Origin: Hibiscus mutabilis
Taxonomy: Eukaryota > Streptophyta > Magnoliopsida > Malvales > Malvaceae
Length of the DNA stretch: 64,000 bases
Direction: 5' to 3'
Assembly (NCBI GenBank): GCA_019671005.1
Contig: CM033732.1
Location: 11,443,932 to 11,507,931 of the forward strand
Positions 1 through 9,196 of this stretch are shown in pieces. The translations under genes and the position numbers were made by a program. Numbering within the stretch: position 1 is the stretch's first letter; every line of letters begins with the position of its first letter. A model generated the notes under the pieces. It worked only from the letters and a program-made list of their open reading frames with translations. It ran no database searches and was not told where the DNA came from.

Positions 1-512
1 GCATGTATCTAGATTTACTTTTGAAGTATGATGCCATGAAAGGTTGATGAATCTGTAATGTTTTGTTGTGGTTTGTCTCTTGAATGTGTTGGATTCATGT
101 TATAAGCATGTTAGGGTGTTTTGGTATGTTTGAAAGCATGTTAAACCAACAAAAGAGGACATTTCAGGTCATGGCGTATCGGTACACGTGTCCCTATTTT
201 GATACGAGTAAGCCATTTCAAGCTTAGCGTATCAGAGCACGGGCAAGTGTTTCGGTACAGGCAAGCCTTTTCAGGCATGGCATTTCGGTACGCGAGGAGC
301 CATTTCGGTACGGGGTATATGCATTTGGCAGGGTGTATCTGTACACGAGGGCGTATCGAAACGAGATTTGGCTACTAGATTTTAGGGTTTTTAAAATAGC
401 AAAGCTGTACCGATACATGTGTAAGTGTACAGATATGGCTACCGTTAATTCAGTTATATACATGTTTTGAAGTTCTATTTTCTTGTGTTTTGGTCCCTGA
501 ATACTGTGGATG
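1..512. other. Left flank of element A, probably old retroelement DNA
   Basis: No convincing gene. This stretch was continuous with 9197 onward before element A inserted, since the five bases CATCT at 513-517 are repeated at 9192-9196. It therefore probably belongs to the same minus-strand Tat/Ogre-like element, in its 3' untranslated region or LTR. The minus-strand frame at 224-562 has no recognisable domain. Positions about 170-440 hold a cluster of related words of the form GTATCGGTAC, described in the findings. Confidence 0.5.
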
Positions 513-734
513 CATCTTGATAAGTGTTCAAAAGTACTATTTTTCTTACCTTTTTTACTCATATTATTGTTAGACTTAGGCTCATATTAGTTGCATAATT
601 AGCCATTCATGCATTAATCCATGTTTCTTTCCATCGTTGAGCTTGATTACATAACTTGGTAGTTTTTGTGGGAAAAGATGCTGCTTTGGTGTGTTTTTTG
701 TGTATGTGCAGGATCACTTGCCAAAGCAAGGCTA

Positions 735-826
735 GAGCTAGTTGCCAGGGCAATGCATGAAGGAGACGCCGAGCTAGTTGCCAGGGCAATGCATGAAGGA
801 GACGCCGAGCCAGTTGCCAGGGCAAT
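735..826 (+). repeat. 36-bp tandem repeat in LTR, 2.5 copies
   Basis: Two full units (735-770, 771-806) and a partial third (807-826) start GAGCTAGTTGCC and contain GGGCAATGCATGAAGG. Each copy holds the palindrome TTGCCAGGGCAA. The same array is at 7848-7939 in the 3' LTR and, inverted, in the LTRs of element B and the solo LTR. Its place upstream of the TATA box is compatible with an enhancer-like U3 array, which is inference. Confidence 0.9.
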
Positions 827-1046
827 TGTCGACAAGAGCAAAGGTGATATGGTAATCGAAATTGATGACTAGACAAGCCCAAACCCTAAGGAATTTGATT
901 TTCATGAAGAGATTAAAGAAGAATTAAATTCCAAGAAGATATGAGAAGTTCTAGTAGAAATATAATTATAATAAAGAATTATATTCTTTAAAGATAATTT
1001 AATTCCAACTTAACTTCCTCCTCAAAGAAGGACTTTGGCCTAGCCC

Positions 1047-1054
1047 TATAAATA
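1047..1054 (+). promoter_or_regulatory. TATA box of the 5' LTR
   Basis: TATAAATA in a GC-flanked context (CCC before it), conserved at 8182-8189 in the 3' LTR and, inverted, at 53617-53624 and 63797-63804 in element B. It is the likely Pol II promoter for the genomic RNA, so transcription should start about 30 bp downstream. Confidence 0.7.
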
Positions 1055-2062
1055 AGAAGGGAATTTCGACAATCCACGAGAGAGCAAGAGAGGGGATTTT
1101 CGACAAGTCCAAGGAGGGCAAGAGGAGAGAATTTTCGACAAGCATCTAGGGCAAGGAGGATTTCAACAAGCCTCCTTCTTCATCCTTTTCTTTCTTGTTC
1201 GATTGGGTTCATGCTAGGGATTATTTATCTTGTGTTTCTTTGGAACCTAGCCATGAACTAAATCTATTTGGCTATGGTTATTGTGTTTTGTGGTTGTGAG
1301 AAACTATTGGTTTTTGTTTAGGTAATAAGAGTTTGCACTTTTCTATTCAAGGTTTATTCATTCTTGGTTCTTATTCTTGTTTGTGAGTGAATTGGGAGAG
1401 GATCTCGTGATTTCATCTATTTATCTAATATCGGGAGAGTTAGATTCAAGAAACGAATGAATATGATCTTTATTCAATCTATTAATGGTGAAGATTAATC
1501 CGGCTTAGGAATAAGTTAATGATTTCAACGGCTAAGAGGAGCGCAAGATTGGTTGTTGTTCATCCTTGTTTCACGCAGGGATGTATTATCAAGGCATGTA
1601 CAAGTAGCTAGAGTTTCGACTTAGGGATAAGAAGAAACCATTGAAGAATGCTCTGCCCAACCTTGAAGATTGCTGCCCAGACGCCCAAGTAGTTGCCCAA
1701 CTAGTTGCCTAGGCAACCATCGATTAGTTGCCAAGGCAACCCCGTTGTGCAAGTTTCCACGACAACTGAGTTGCCCGTGCACTCTTTTACCAAGACGATC
1801 CAATCGGCTATCACACCTCAACTCATGATAACCTGGCCTATCTCTCTCATTTGATCTCATCTTTTCTTTTACTTTATTGCTTTCTAGATTAGTTATTAGT
1901 TAAACTCCTATAATCCTTTATTTGTGTTTTTACTTTTCTCAGTGCAAGAGACTAGATTCTTGAAGTGGCACCAATCCCTGTGGAGACGATATCTTTTATG
2001 CTATAACTTGCAACGTGTATACTTGCACAATTGCGTAGCACTTATTACGCACAACAAGTTTT

Positions 2063-2080
2063 TGGCACCGTTGCCGGGGA
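2063..2080 (+). promoter_or_regulatory. Primer binding site, tRNA-Asp type
   Basis: TGGCACCGTTGCCGGGGA lies six bases after the LTR end. Element B has the G variant at the fifth position, matching the usual Athila tRNA-Asp site, so A has one mismatch. Minus-strand DNA synthesis would start here. Confidence 0.85.
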
Positions 2081-2178
2081 TTGGCAATAGCGACTTTGTT
2101 TTTATTTTCTTACACTTTCTTTTTACTTTTCTTGTTTAAGATTCAAAGGGCTAACAAACTTTGGTTTTGCATTGGTAT

Positions 2179-3540
2179 ATGACCAGGGCGAGACCGACTA
2201 CACCAGAATATCCCTTTGATCAAGAAATCGAACGAACCTTACAAAGACTTAGACGAAGGATAAGAGTAGCAATGGCTAATCAAGACGGCAATATGAATCA
2301 AGATGTTCCAGCAGGAGAAGGAGTGATTCTTGCACGAAACATAACTATTCGAGACTATCTTGAAGAAGATCTTGATGGACTTAACCCAGGAGTTGTCGCA
2401 CATGAAATTGAAGCCGACCACTTTGAGTTGAAACCGGTAATGTTTAATATGATCAACACAATAGGTCGATTTGGCGGCTCAGCAACTGAAGATGCACGGC
2501 AACATCTGAAATCTTTCCTCGAGAACTCGTTCAAAATACACGGAGTCACCCCCGATGTCTTACGATTAAGATTATTCCCCTATTCACAGAGGGATAGGGC
2601 GAAAGCATGGTTGAATAGCATTCCTGCCAGATCAATAGCATCTTGGACCGATCTTTGTCGTGATTTCCTTGCTCGATTTAATCCTACAAATTTGACTGAT
2701 AAGCTTCGTAACGACATTACTTCTTTTCGGCAGGCAGATGATGAATCCATGTACTAGGCTTGGGAGCGATATAGAGAACTTCTACACAAATGCCCCTACA
2801 CGGATTCCTGGTGTGGACTCAAGTAACAATGTTTTACAACGCCGTGAATACACCAACAAGGATGATGCTAGATTCCTCGGCAAACGGCATACTCCTAGAT
2901 AAGTCACCGGAGGAAGCAATGCAAATTTTAAACAGGCTGGCCAAGAATGATTATCAATTCCCATCTACTAGAAGAGGAGGAGTTAGACGCCAAGCCACAA
3001 TACATGAACTAGGATCATCAGATTCAATTTCGGCACAATTGGCCACTTTAACCAAGATGGTCCAGAACATGCAAAAACCAAACAACACACATGAAGTCAA
3101 GGTAATGGATTCTTTTTGTGAGTTATGTGGTGATAACCATAATTCTTCGAATGTATGCGAATCCGAATCCGACTTCTATGTGGGGAATTACAATCGGAAC
3201 AACAATGTGATGTCCAATACATACAATCCAGCTTGGAAGAAGCACCCGAATTTTTCATGGAGTAATCCCAACAATGCTCTAAACCAAACAATCAGAATGC
3301 ACAAACATCGGGATTCCAGCAGAATATGCCACGCAACAGCGATTGCGCGACAACAACAACCGACAACATCTAGTTCTTTCAAAATTCTCTAAATGCTTTT
3401 ATGATGAAAAACTGAATCTTATATGGCTGAGAATAGTAACTTCATAAAAAGAATCGATGCTTTAATTAACAGACCGAGATGAGATTGCAAAACCAAGAGG
3501 CGGCAATCAAATCATTGGAAAATCAAGTCGGACGGTTTGC
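2179..3540 (+). pseudogene. gag: Gag (capsid/nucleocapsid) of element A, disrupted
   Basis: Retrotransposon Gag, which would build the virus-like particle. The ATG at 2179 was preferred to the upstream TTG at 2161 because it starts MTRARPTTPEYPFD, matching element B and the weaker MTRRTNQEEP start in element E. The core (DHFELKPVMFNMI ... RAKAWLNSIPA) is the conserved retrotransposon Gag region. The frame stops at TAG 2755-2757. A single-base deletion near 2788 follows, then a second frame (2790-3392) with a zinc-knuckle-like cluster (CELCGDNH..., last Cys shifted) and further frameshifts near 3380-3545. The tail runs into the protease frame. It is not functional as it stands. Confidence 0.9.
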
Positions 3541-6280
3541 TCAAAATCAATACTAGACCGCAAGGAGGTTTACCTAGCTATACTGAAGTCGCAAGAGGAA
3601 CTGGCCATGAGCAATGTAAGGCAATCACCACTAGAAGTGGCCAACAACTTAGAGAGGCTCAAACCCGCTCATCAAACAAAACTCCAAAAAAAGATCAAGA
3701 CGAACCTAGCGGCAAAGCCTCAGATGCTGAACCAGGAATTGCCGCGGCAACCGGCAATAAGCATGCCTCGGTAACCGACGATAAAGATGCCTCGGAAACT
3801 TGCGATAAGCATGCCTTGGCAACCCCAGATGATAATGCCTCAGCAACTCCAGTTCTCCCGGCAATGCCATCAATCAGGTTCCAAACCAATGAAAGGATCA
3901 AAGATATCCGACTTCCACCACCATTCCCACAAAGGTTGAAGCGACAAAAGCAAGAATACCAATTCAAGAAGTTTCTTGATATCTTAAAGCAAGTCCACAT
4001 CAACTTGCCATTGGTGGAAGCAATTGAACAAATGCCAAACTATGCCAAGTTTCTTAAAGACATTGTTTCCAAGAGAACAAGGCTAGGAGAGTTTGAAACA
4101 GTTGCCGCAACAAAGGGATGCATGGCAATGTTGAACAATCGTATGCCACCCAAGTTGAAGGATCCCGAAAGTTTCACAATACCCTGTTCCATTGGAAATC
4201 ACTATGTCGGGAAAACATTATGCGACCTTGGGGCTAGCATAAACTTGATGCCTAAATCGGTTTTCCAGAAACTAGGAATCGGGAAGGCAAGACCTACAAC
4301 AGTTATGTTACAGCTAGCCGACAGATCCTATGTGCATCCAGAGGGAAAAATCGAGGACATACTGGTAAAAGTTGATAAATTTATTTTTCCCGCTGACTTT
4401 ATTGTTTTGGATTGTGAAGCAGATGAGCATGCACCCATCATTCTCGGGAGACCATTCCTAGCAACAGGGAGAACCTTGATCGATGTTGAAAAGGGAGAAC
4501 ACACAATGAGGGTGAATGACCAGCAAGTTAAACTAAATGTGTTCCAAACACTAAGGCATGCCGATGATCCAGAAGAATGCCAACTTCTGCATGCCATGGC
4601 AGAGTTTAACTTTGATGAGGAATTTAGTTGCCTCGGTAACTACATTGCCGATCAAGAGGAACCTAAGGAGTATGAAGAATCGGTCAAGGAGGAACAACAA
4701 GAAAAGGTAAATTGGCTAGTCAATCGACCAGGAAAAGAAGCTGATCAAAATGTTGATGCTACAAAAGAAGGCAATAGGGAGGAGGATGCGGATCTAGAGA
4801 TATGCAATACATTCTCGGATGAACAAATTTTAGTTGCCTCGACAACCATGGACGCGCATGCCTCAGAAACCCTCGACGCCTCAGCAACCATGGATGCACA
4901 CGCCTTGGCAACTATCGACGCCGCAGCATCCTTTGACGCGCACACCTCGGCAATTCTGGGAGCAGTCGCCACGACAACACATGCCTCGGCAATACCCTGG
5001 TACGCGGATTTAGTTAATTTCCTTGTTTGTGGTATTTTACCTTATGGCATTACTCACCAAGGGAAGAAGCGGTTCCGCCATGATGCTAAGCATTACTTTT
5101 GGGACGAGCCTCTTTTGTTTAAACAATATGAAAATCATGTTATACGCCGATGTGTCCCTGAAGAAGAGCAACAGAATATACTCCGGCAATGCCATTCTTC
5201 ACCCTATGGAGGACATTTTAGAGGAACTCGTACTGCGGCCAAAGTTTTGCAATCCAGTTTGTATTGGCCAACATTGTACAAAGATGCCCAAGACTTTTAC
5301 AAGCAATGTGATCGTTGCCAGAGGATGGGCAATATCTCTAGACGACATGAGATGCCGCTCCAGAACATCATCGAGGTGGAATTGTTCGATGTATGGGGGA
5401 TCAATTTTATGGGACCTTTCCCATCTTCATTCGGTAACCTCTACATTTTACTTGCCGTAAACTACGTGTCTAAATGGGTTGAGGCAGCTACAGTTCCCAA
5501 CAACGATTCCAAGACCGTTCAACGATTCTTGCATAAAAACATATTTACACGGTTTGGGATGCCGAGAGCAATTATCAGTGACGAAGGCAAGCATTTTGAC
5601 AACAGACTAATTGCCAAGATGTTGCAACGCTTCGGCATATCACACAAGATCGCCACGGTATATCACCCACAAACCAACGGGCAAGCAGAAATTTCCAACC
5701 GGGAATTGAAGGGTATACTCGAGAAAGTTGTAAATCCCTCTAGGAAGGATTGGTCATTAAGACTAGATGACGCACTTTGGGCATATCGCACTGCATTCAA
5801 AACACCCTTAGGTATGTCCCCCTTCTGACTTGTTTATGGCAAAACATGCCATCTACCGATGGAAATCGAACACAAGGCATACTGGGCAATCAAGACCGTG
5901 AATATGGATTGGGAAAATGCCGGACAAAAGCGTTTGTTGGACCTCAATGAGATAGAAGAATTCCGTGTACTCGCCTATAACAATGCACAAATCTACAAGG
6001 AGAAAACAAAGTGATGGCATGACAAAAAACTATTGCCGCTGCAATTCACGCCAGGGCAACTAGTCTCTTATTCAATTCTCGGCTAAGACTTTTCCCGGGA
6101 AAGCTGAAATCAAGATGGTCGGGACCATTCGAAGTCGTCAAACCATTCTCCCATGGTGCTGTGATAATCAAGTCCATCTCTGACAACCATGAATTCAAAA
6201 TTAATGGACAAAGATTAAAACACTACAATGGTGCCCATGTGGAACGTAACAAAGAAGTGGTCAACTTAGGAGATGCATGA
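3537..6280 (+). pseudogene. pol: Protease-integrase fusion of element A, lacking RT and RNase H
   Basis: One open frame of 763 codons (3537-5828) joins aspartic protease directly to integrase. The protease motif DLGAS has its Asp at residue 230. An Ala/Ser/Asp/His-rich repeat linker follows (about residues 430-485). Integrase follows with a His/Cys zinc region (HSSPYGGHF ... CDRCQ) and a DDE core, residues 623, 682 and 718, with the family 35-residue spacing. Residue 623 is Asn instead of the catalytic Asp seen in element B (IDFMGPF). TGA at 5826 truncates the core's end, and the integrase C-terminus continues to a stop at 6278-6280 with another stop and indels. About 1.57 kb encoding RT and RNase H is missing at 4729-4779. 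Confidence 0.92.
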
Positions 6281-6416
6281 GCATGCTCTCCTTTCAATAT
6301 TTTCTTTTTCTTTTTATTTTCATTTTTATTTTTAGGAGATATTTTATTTTTTATTCATTATCTTTAGTTTCCAGGTTTTCTTTGTTTTCTTTTCCACAAC
6401 AAGACTCACAACCACT

Positions 6417-6769
6417 ATGCTAAGGAAATTTCCTGCCGAGATCATTGCCCCGGCAACCCAATGAAGCAGTCGTCACGGCAACCGCAACAGATGACGCCGC
6501 GGCAACCTACATCGTGCACGCACAAGCTGATGCCACGGCAACCAACCCTAAAGATACCACGACAACCAAAGCAAAAGACATCCCGGCAACTACTGCAAAA
6601 GCCAAAGCGAAAAGCCAATGACACTGATGAAGAGGACGATGAGGACAACCCCGTACGAGGATCGATTCCACCACCGACAACAAGAAAACAACCATCGCGT
6701 TCAAGCAAGAGAATCAAGACACCGACCAAAAGGAAACTAATCATCTACGATGACGAACTCTCAGAGTAA
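6417..6769 (+). pseudogene. C-terminal remnant of the third (envelope-position) ORF
   Basis: Matches the last third of the intact 487-codon ORF of element B (55035-56498), including the acidic stretch DEEDDEDNP and the basic tail ending YDDELSE. About 360 N-terminal codons are deleted. An ATG at 6417 opens the remnant, but one extra C near 6458 causes a stop. The longer frame starts near 6461, and TAA is at 6767. It cannot give the original product. Confidence 0.85.
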
Positions 6770-7630
6770 GTCCTCGTATGTATTTTATTTTTCGTTATTT
6801 TTATTTTCCGTTAATGCATGCATTGAGGACAATGCCTCACTCGAGTTTGGGGGGATTGTTATTAGTAGTTACCATGTTTAGTTACATTCATCTTAAGTAT
6901 TACATTTAGGATACATAAATTGCTTGCCATGCCTTTAATTGGAACACGAATTGCTTAGATTTGATGAATATTCGATGATGACTTTGCCAATGCACTTAAT
7001 TGATAGAATTTTTATTCTAGGATAACCATGGAAAAACTTAGAATTTCACTATGATGCTAAATCTGATGAAACACTGTTGTGGTTTGATTGATTTAAGGAA
7101 TTCTAGTGAACTTAGGTTGATAATTAACAAATTGGGGGATTAGAATAAAAATTGGATGAATGCTAGAGGTGCCCGAAATTGGCTCTAGCATGTGCTAAAA
7201 ATTTATCACTAGAGGTGCCCGAAACTGGCTCTAGTATGTGTAAAAAAAATTGATCTCTAGAGGTGCCCGAAACCGTCTCTAGTCGAATAAATTAACTTAA
7301 GAAAACTAAAAACAAAACACTAGAGGTGCCCAAAACTGGCTCTAGTTAAAACATGTTAAAAAGAACCCAATGAAGTAATTTGAAAACCCATTGTTTGCAT
7401 AGAATCAGAAAAATCAACTTGCACACAACTCCGCACACACTCACAAGCATTATAGTTTGATTCCGAGTAACTCCTAAGTTTTCCGAAAAATAAAAAGCCA
7501 ATCGTACTTTGTGCCCCGGTTCAGAGAATTGAAATCAAGTTCAAAGCTAAGTTTGTGAAAATTGAAGTCTTGGCAGGTAATTATGAGTTTGCATTGCTTG
7601 AGGAAAAACAATAGTTCGAGTTTGGGGGTG
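6770..7630 (+). other. 3' region of element A: twin polypurine tracts and four dyads
   Basis: The first polypurine tract, GAGTTTGGGGGGATT, is at about 6843-6857. The second, GAGTTTGGGGGTG, is at 7618-7630 and directly abuts the 3' LTR. Both follow a similar GAGGACAA or GAGGAAAAACAA module. Between them lie four copies of a 26-bp dyad with CTAGAG/CTCTAG arms at 7163-7188, 7209-7234, 7257-7282 and 7320-7345. The LTR-adjacent tract primes plus-strand DNA. The inner tract could be a second priming site. There is no coding potential. Confidence 0.85.
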
Positions 7631-9191
7631 TGATAAGTGTTCAAAAGTACTAATTTTCTTACCCTTTTTACTCATATTATTGTTAGACTTAGGCTCATAT
7701 TAGTTGCATAATTAGCCATTCATGCATTAATCCATGTTTCCTTCCATCGTTGAGCTTGATTACATAACTTGGTAGTTTTTGTGGGAAAAGCTGCTGCTTT
7801 GGTGTGTTTTGTGTGTATGTGCAGGATCACTTGCCAAAGCAAGGCTAGAGCTAGTTGCCAGGGCAATGCATGAAGGAGACGCCGAGCTAGTTGCCAGGGT
7901 AATGCATGAAGGAGACGTCGAGCCAGTTGCCAGGGCAATTATCGACAAGAGCAAAGGTGATATGGTAATCGAAATTGATGACTAGACAAGCCAAAGATGA
8001 CGTGGAGCAAAGCCCAAACCCAAAGGAATTTGATTTCCATGAAGAGATTAAAGAAGAATTAAATTCCAAGAAGATAGGAGAAGTTATAGTAGGAATATAA
8101 TTATAATAAAGAATTATATTCTTTAAAGATAATTTAATTCCAACTTAACTTCCTCCTCAAAGAAGGACTTTGGCCTAGCCCTATAAATAAGAAGGGAATT
8201 TCGAAAATCTAGGAGAGAGCAAGAGAGGGGAATTTCGACAAGTCCAAGGAGGGCAAGAGTTGAGAATTTTCGACAAGCATCTAGGGCAAGGAGAATTTCG
8301 ACAAGCCTCCTTCTTCATCCTTTTCTTTCTTGTTGGATTGGGTTCATGCTAGGGATTATTTATCTTGTGTTTCTTTGGAACCTAGCCGTGAACTAAATCT
8401 ATTTGGCTATGGTTATTGTATTTTGTGGTTGTGAGAAACTATTTGTTTTTGTTTAGGTAATAAGAGTTTGCACTTTTCTATTCAAGGTTTATTCATTCTT
8501 GGTTTTTATTCTTGTTTGCGAGTGAATTGGGAGAGGATCTTGTGATTTCATCTATTTATTTAATATCGGGAGAGTTAGATTCAAGAAACGAATGAATATG
8601 ATCTTTATTCAATCTATTGATGGTGAAGATTAATCCAGCTTAGGAATAAGTTAAGGATTTCAACGGCTAAGAGGAGCGCAAGATTGGTTGTTGTTCACCC
8701 TTGATTCACGCAGGGATGTATTATCAAGGCATGTACAAGTAGCTAGAGTTTCGACTTAGGGATAAGAAGAAACCATTGAAGAACGCTCTGCCGAACCTTG
8801 AAGATTGCTGCCCAGACGCCCAAGTAGTTGCCTAACTAGTTGCCCAGGCAACCATCGATTAGTTGCCAAGGCAACCCCGTTGTGCAAGTTGCCACGGCAA
8901 CTGAGTTGCCCGTGCACTCTTTTAGCAAGACGACCCAATCGGTTATCACACCTCAACTCAAGATAACCTGGCCTATCTCTCTCATTTGATCTCATCTTTT
9001 CTTTTACTATATTGCTTTCTAGATTAGTTATTAGTTAAACTCCTATAATCCTTTATTTGTGTTTTTACTTTTCTCAGTGCAAGAGACTAGATTCTTGAAG
9101 TGGCACCAATCCCTGTGGAGACGATATCTTTTATACTATAACTTGCAACGTGTATACTTGCACAATTGCGTAGCACTTATTACGCGCAACA
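7631..9191 (+). repeat. 3' LTR of element A
   Basis: 1561 bp, TGATAAGTG to CGCGCAACA, followed by the target duplication CATCT. It differs from the 5' LTR by scattered substitutions and by retaining a roughly 24-bp segment near 7990. TATA is at 8182-8189 and the 36-bp tandem array at 7848-7939. Confidence 0.95.
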
Positions 9192-9196
9192 CATCT

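Larger units (their letters stand above)
518..2056 (+). repeat. 5' LTR of element A
   Basis: Begins TGATAAGTG and ends CGCACAACA, just before the primer binding site. It is 1539 bp against 1561 bp for the 3' LTR at 7631. It contains a 36-bp tandem repeat (735-826), a TATA box (1047-1054), several TTTCGACAAG repeats just downstream (about 1065-1175) and TTGCCNNGGCAA palindromes. ORFs called inside it on either strand have no domain and I treat them as chance. Confidence 0.95.
518..9191 (+). mobile_element. Element A: internally deleted Athila-lineage Ty3/gypsy retrotransposon
   Basis: Complete insertion with two LTRs, both TG...CA, flanked by the perfect 5-bp duplication CATCT (513-517 and 9192-9196). 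The order is LTR, tRNA-Asp primer site, gag, protease, integrase, third-ORF remnant, two polypurine tracts, LTR. The Athila assignment rests on the tRNA-Asp primer site, the protease motif DLGAS, the integrase sequence and an extra ORF after integrase. The internal part is about 5.6 kb against about 8.7 kb in sister element B. Reverse transcriptase and RNase H are absent, as is the N-terminal part of the third ORF. It is non-autonomous and also carries stop codons. The two LTRs differ by many substitutions and a roughly 24-bp indel near 877/7990, so this insertion is older than B. Confidence 0.95.

Noticed and set aside
607..882. Short ORFs in the element A LTR on both strands (and equivalents near 7720-7985 and 24804-25112)
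   Set aside because: They come from the 36-bp tandem repeat (36 is a multiple of three) and differ in frame and end among LTR copies.
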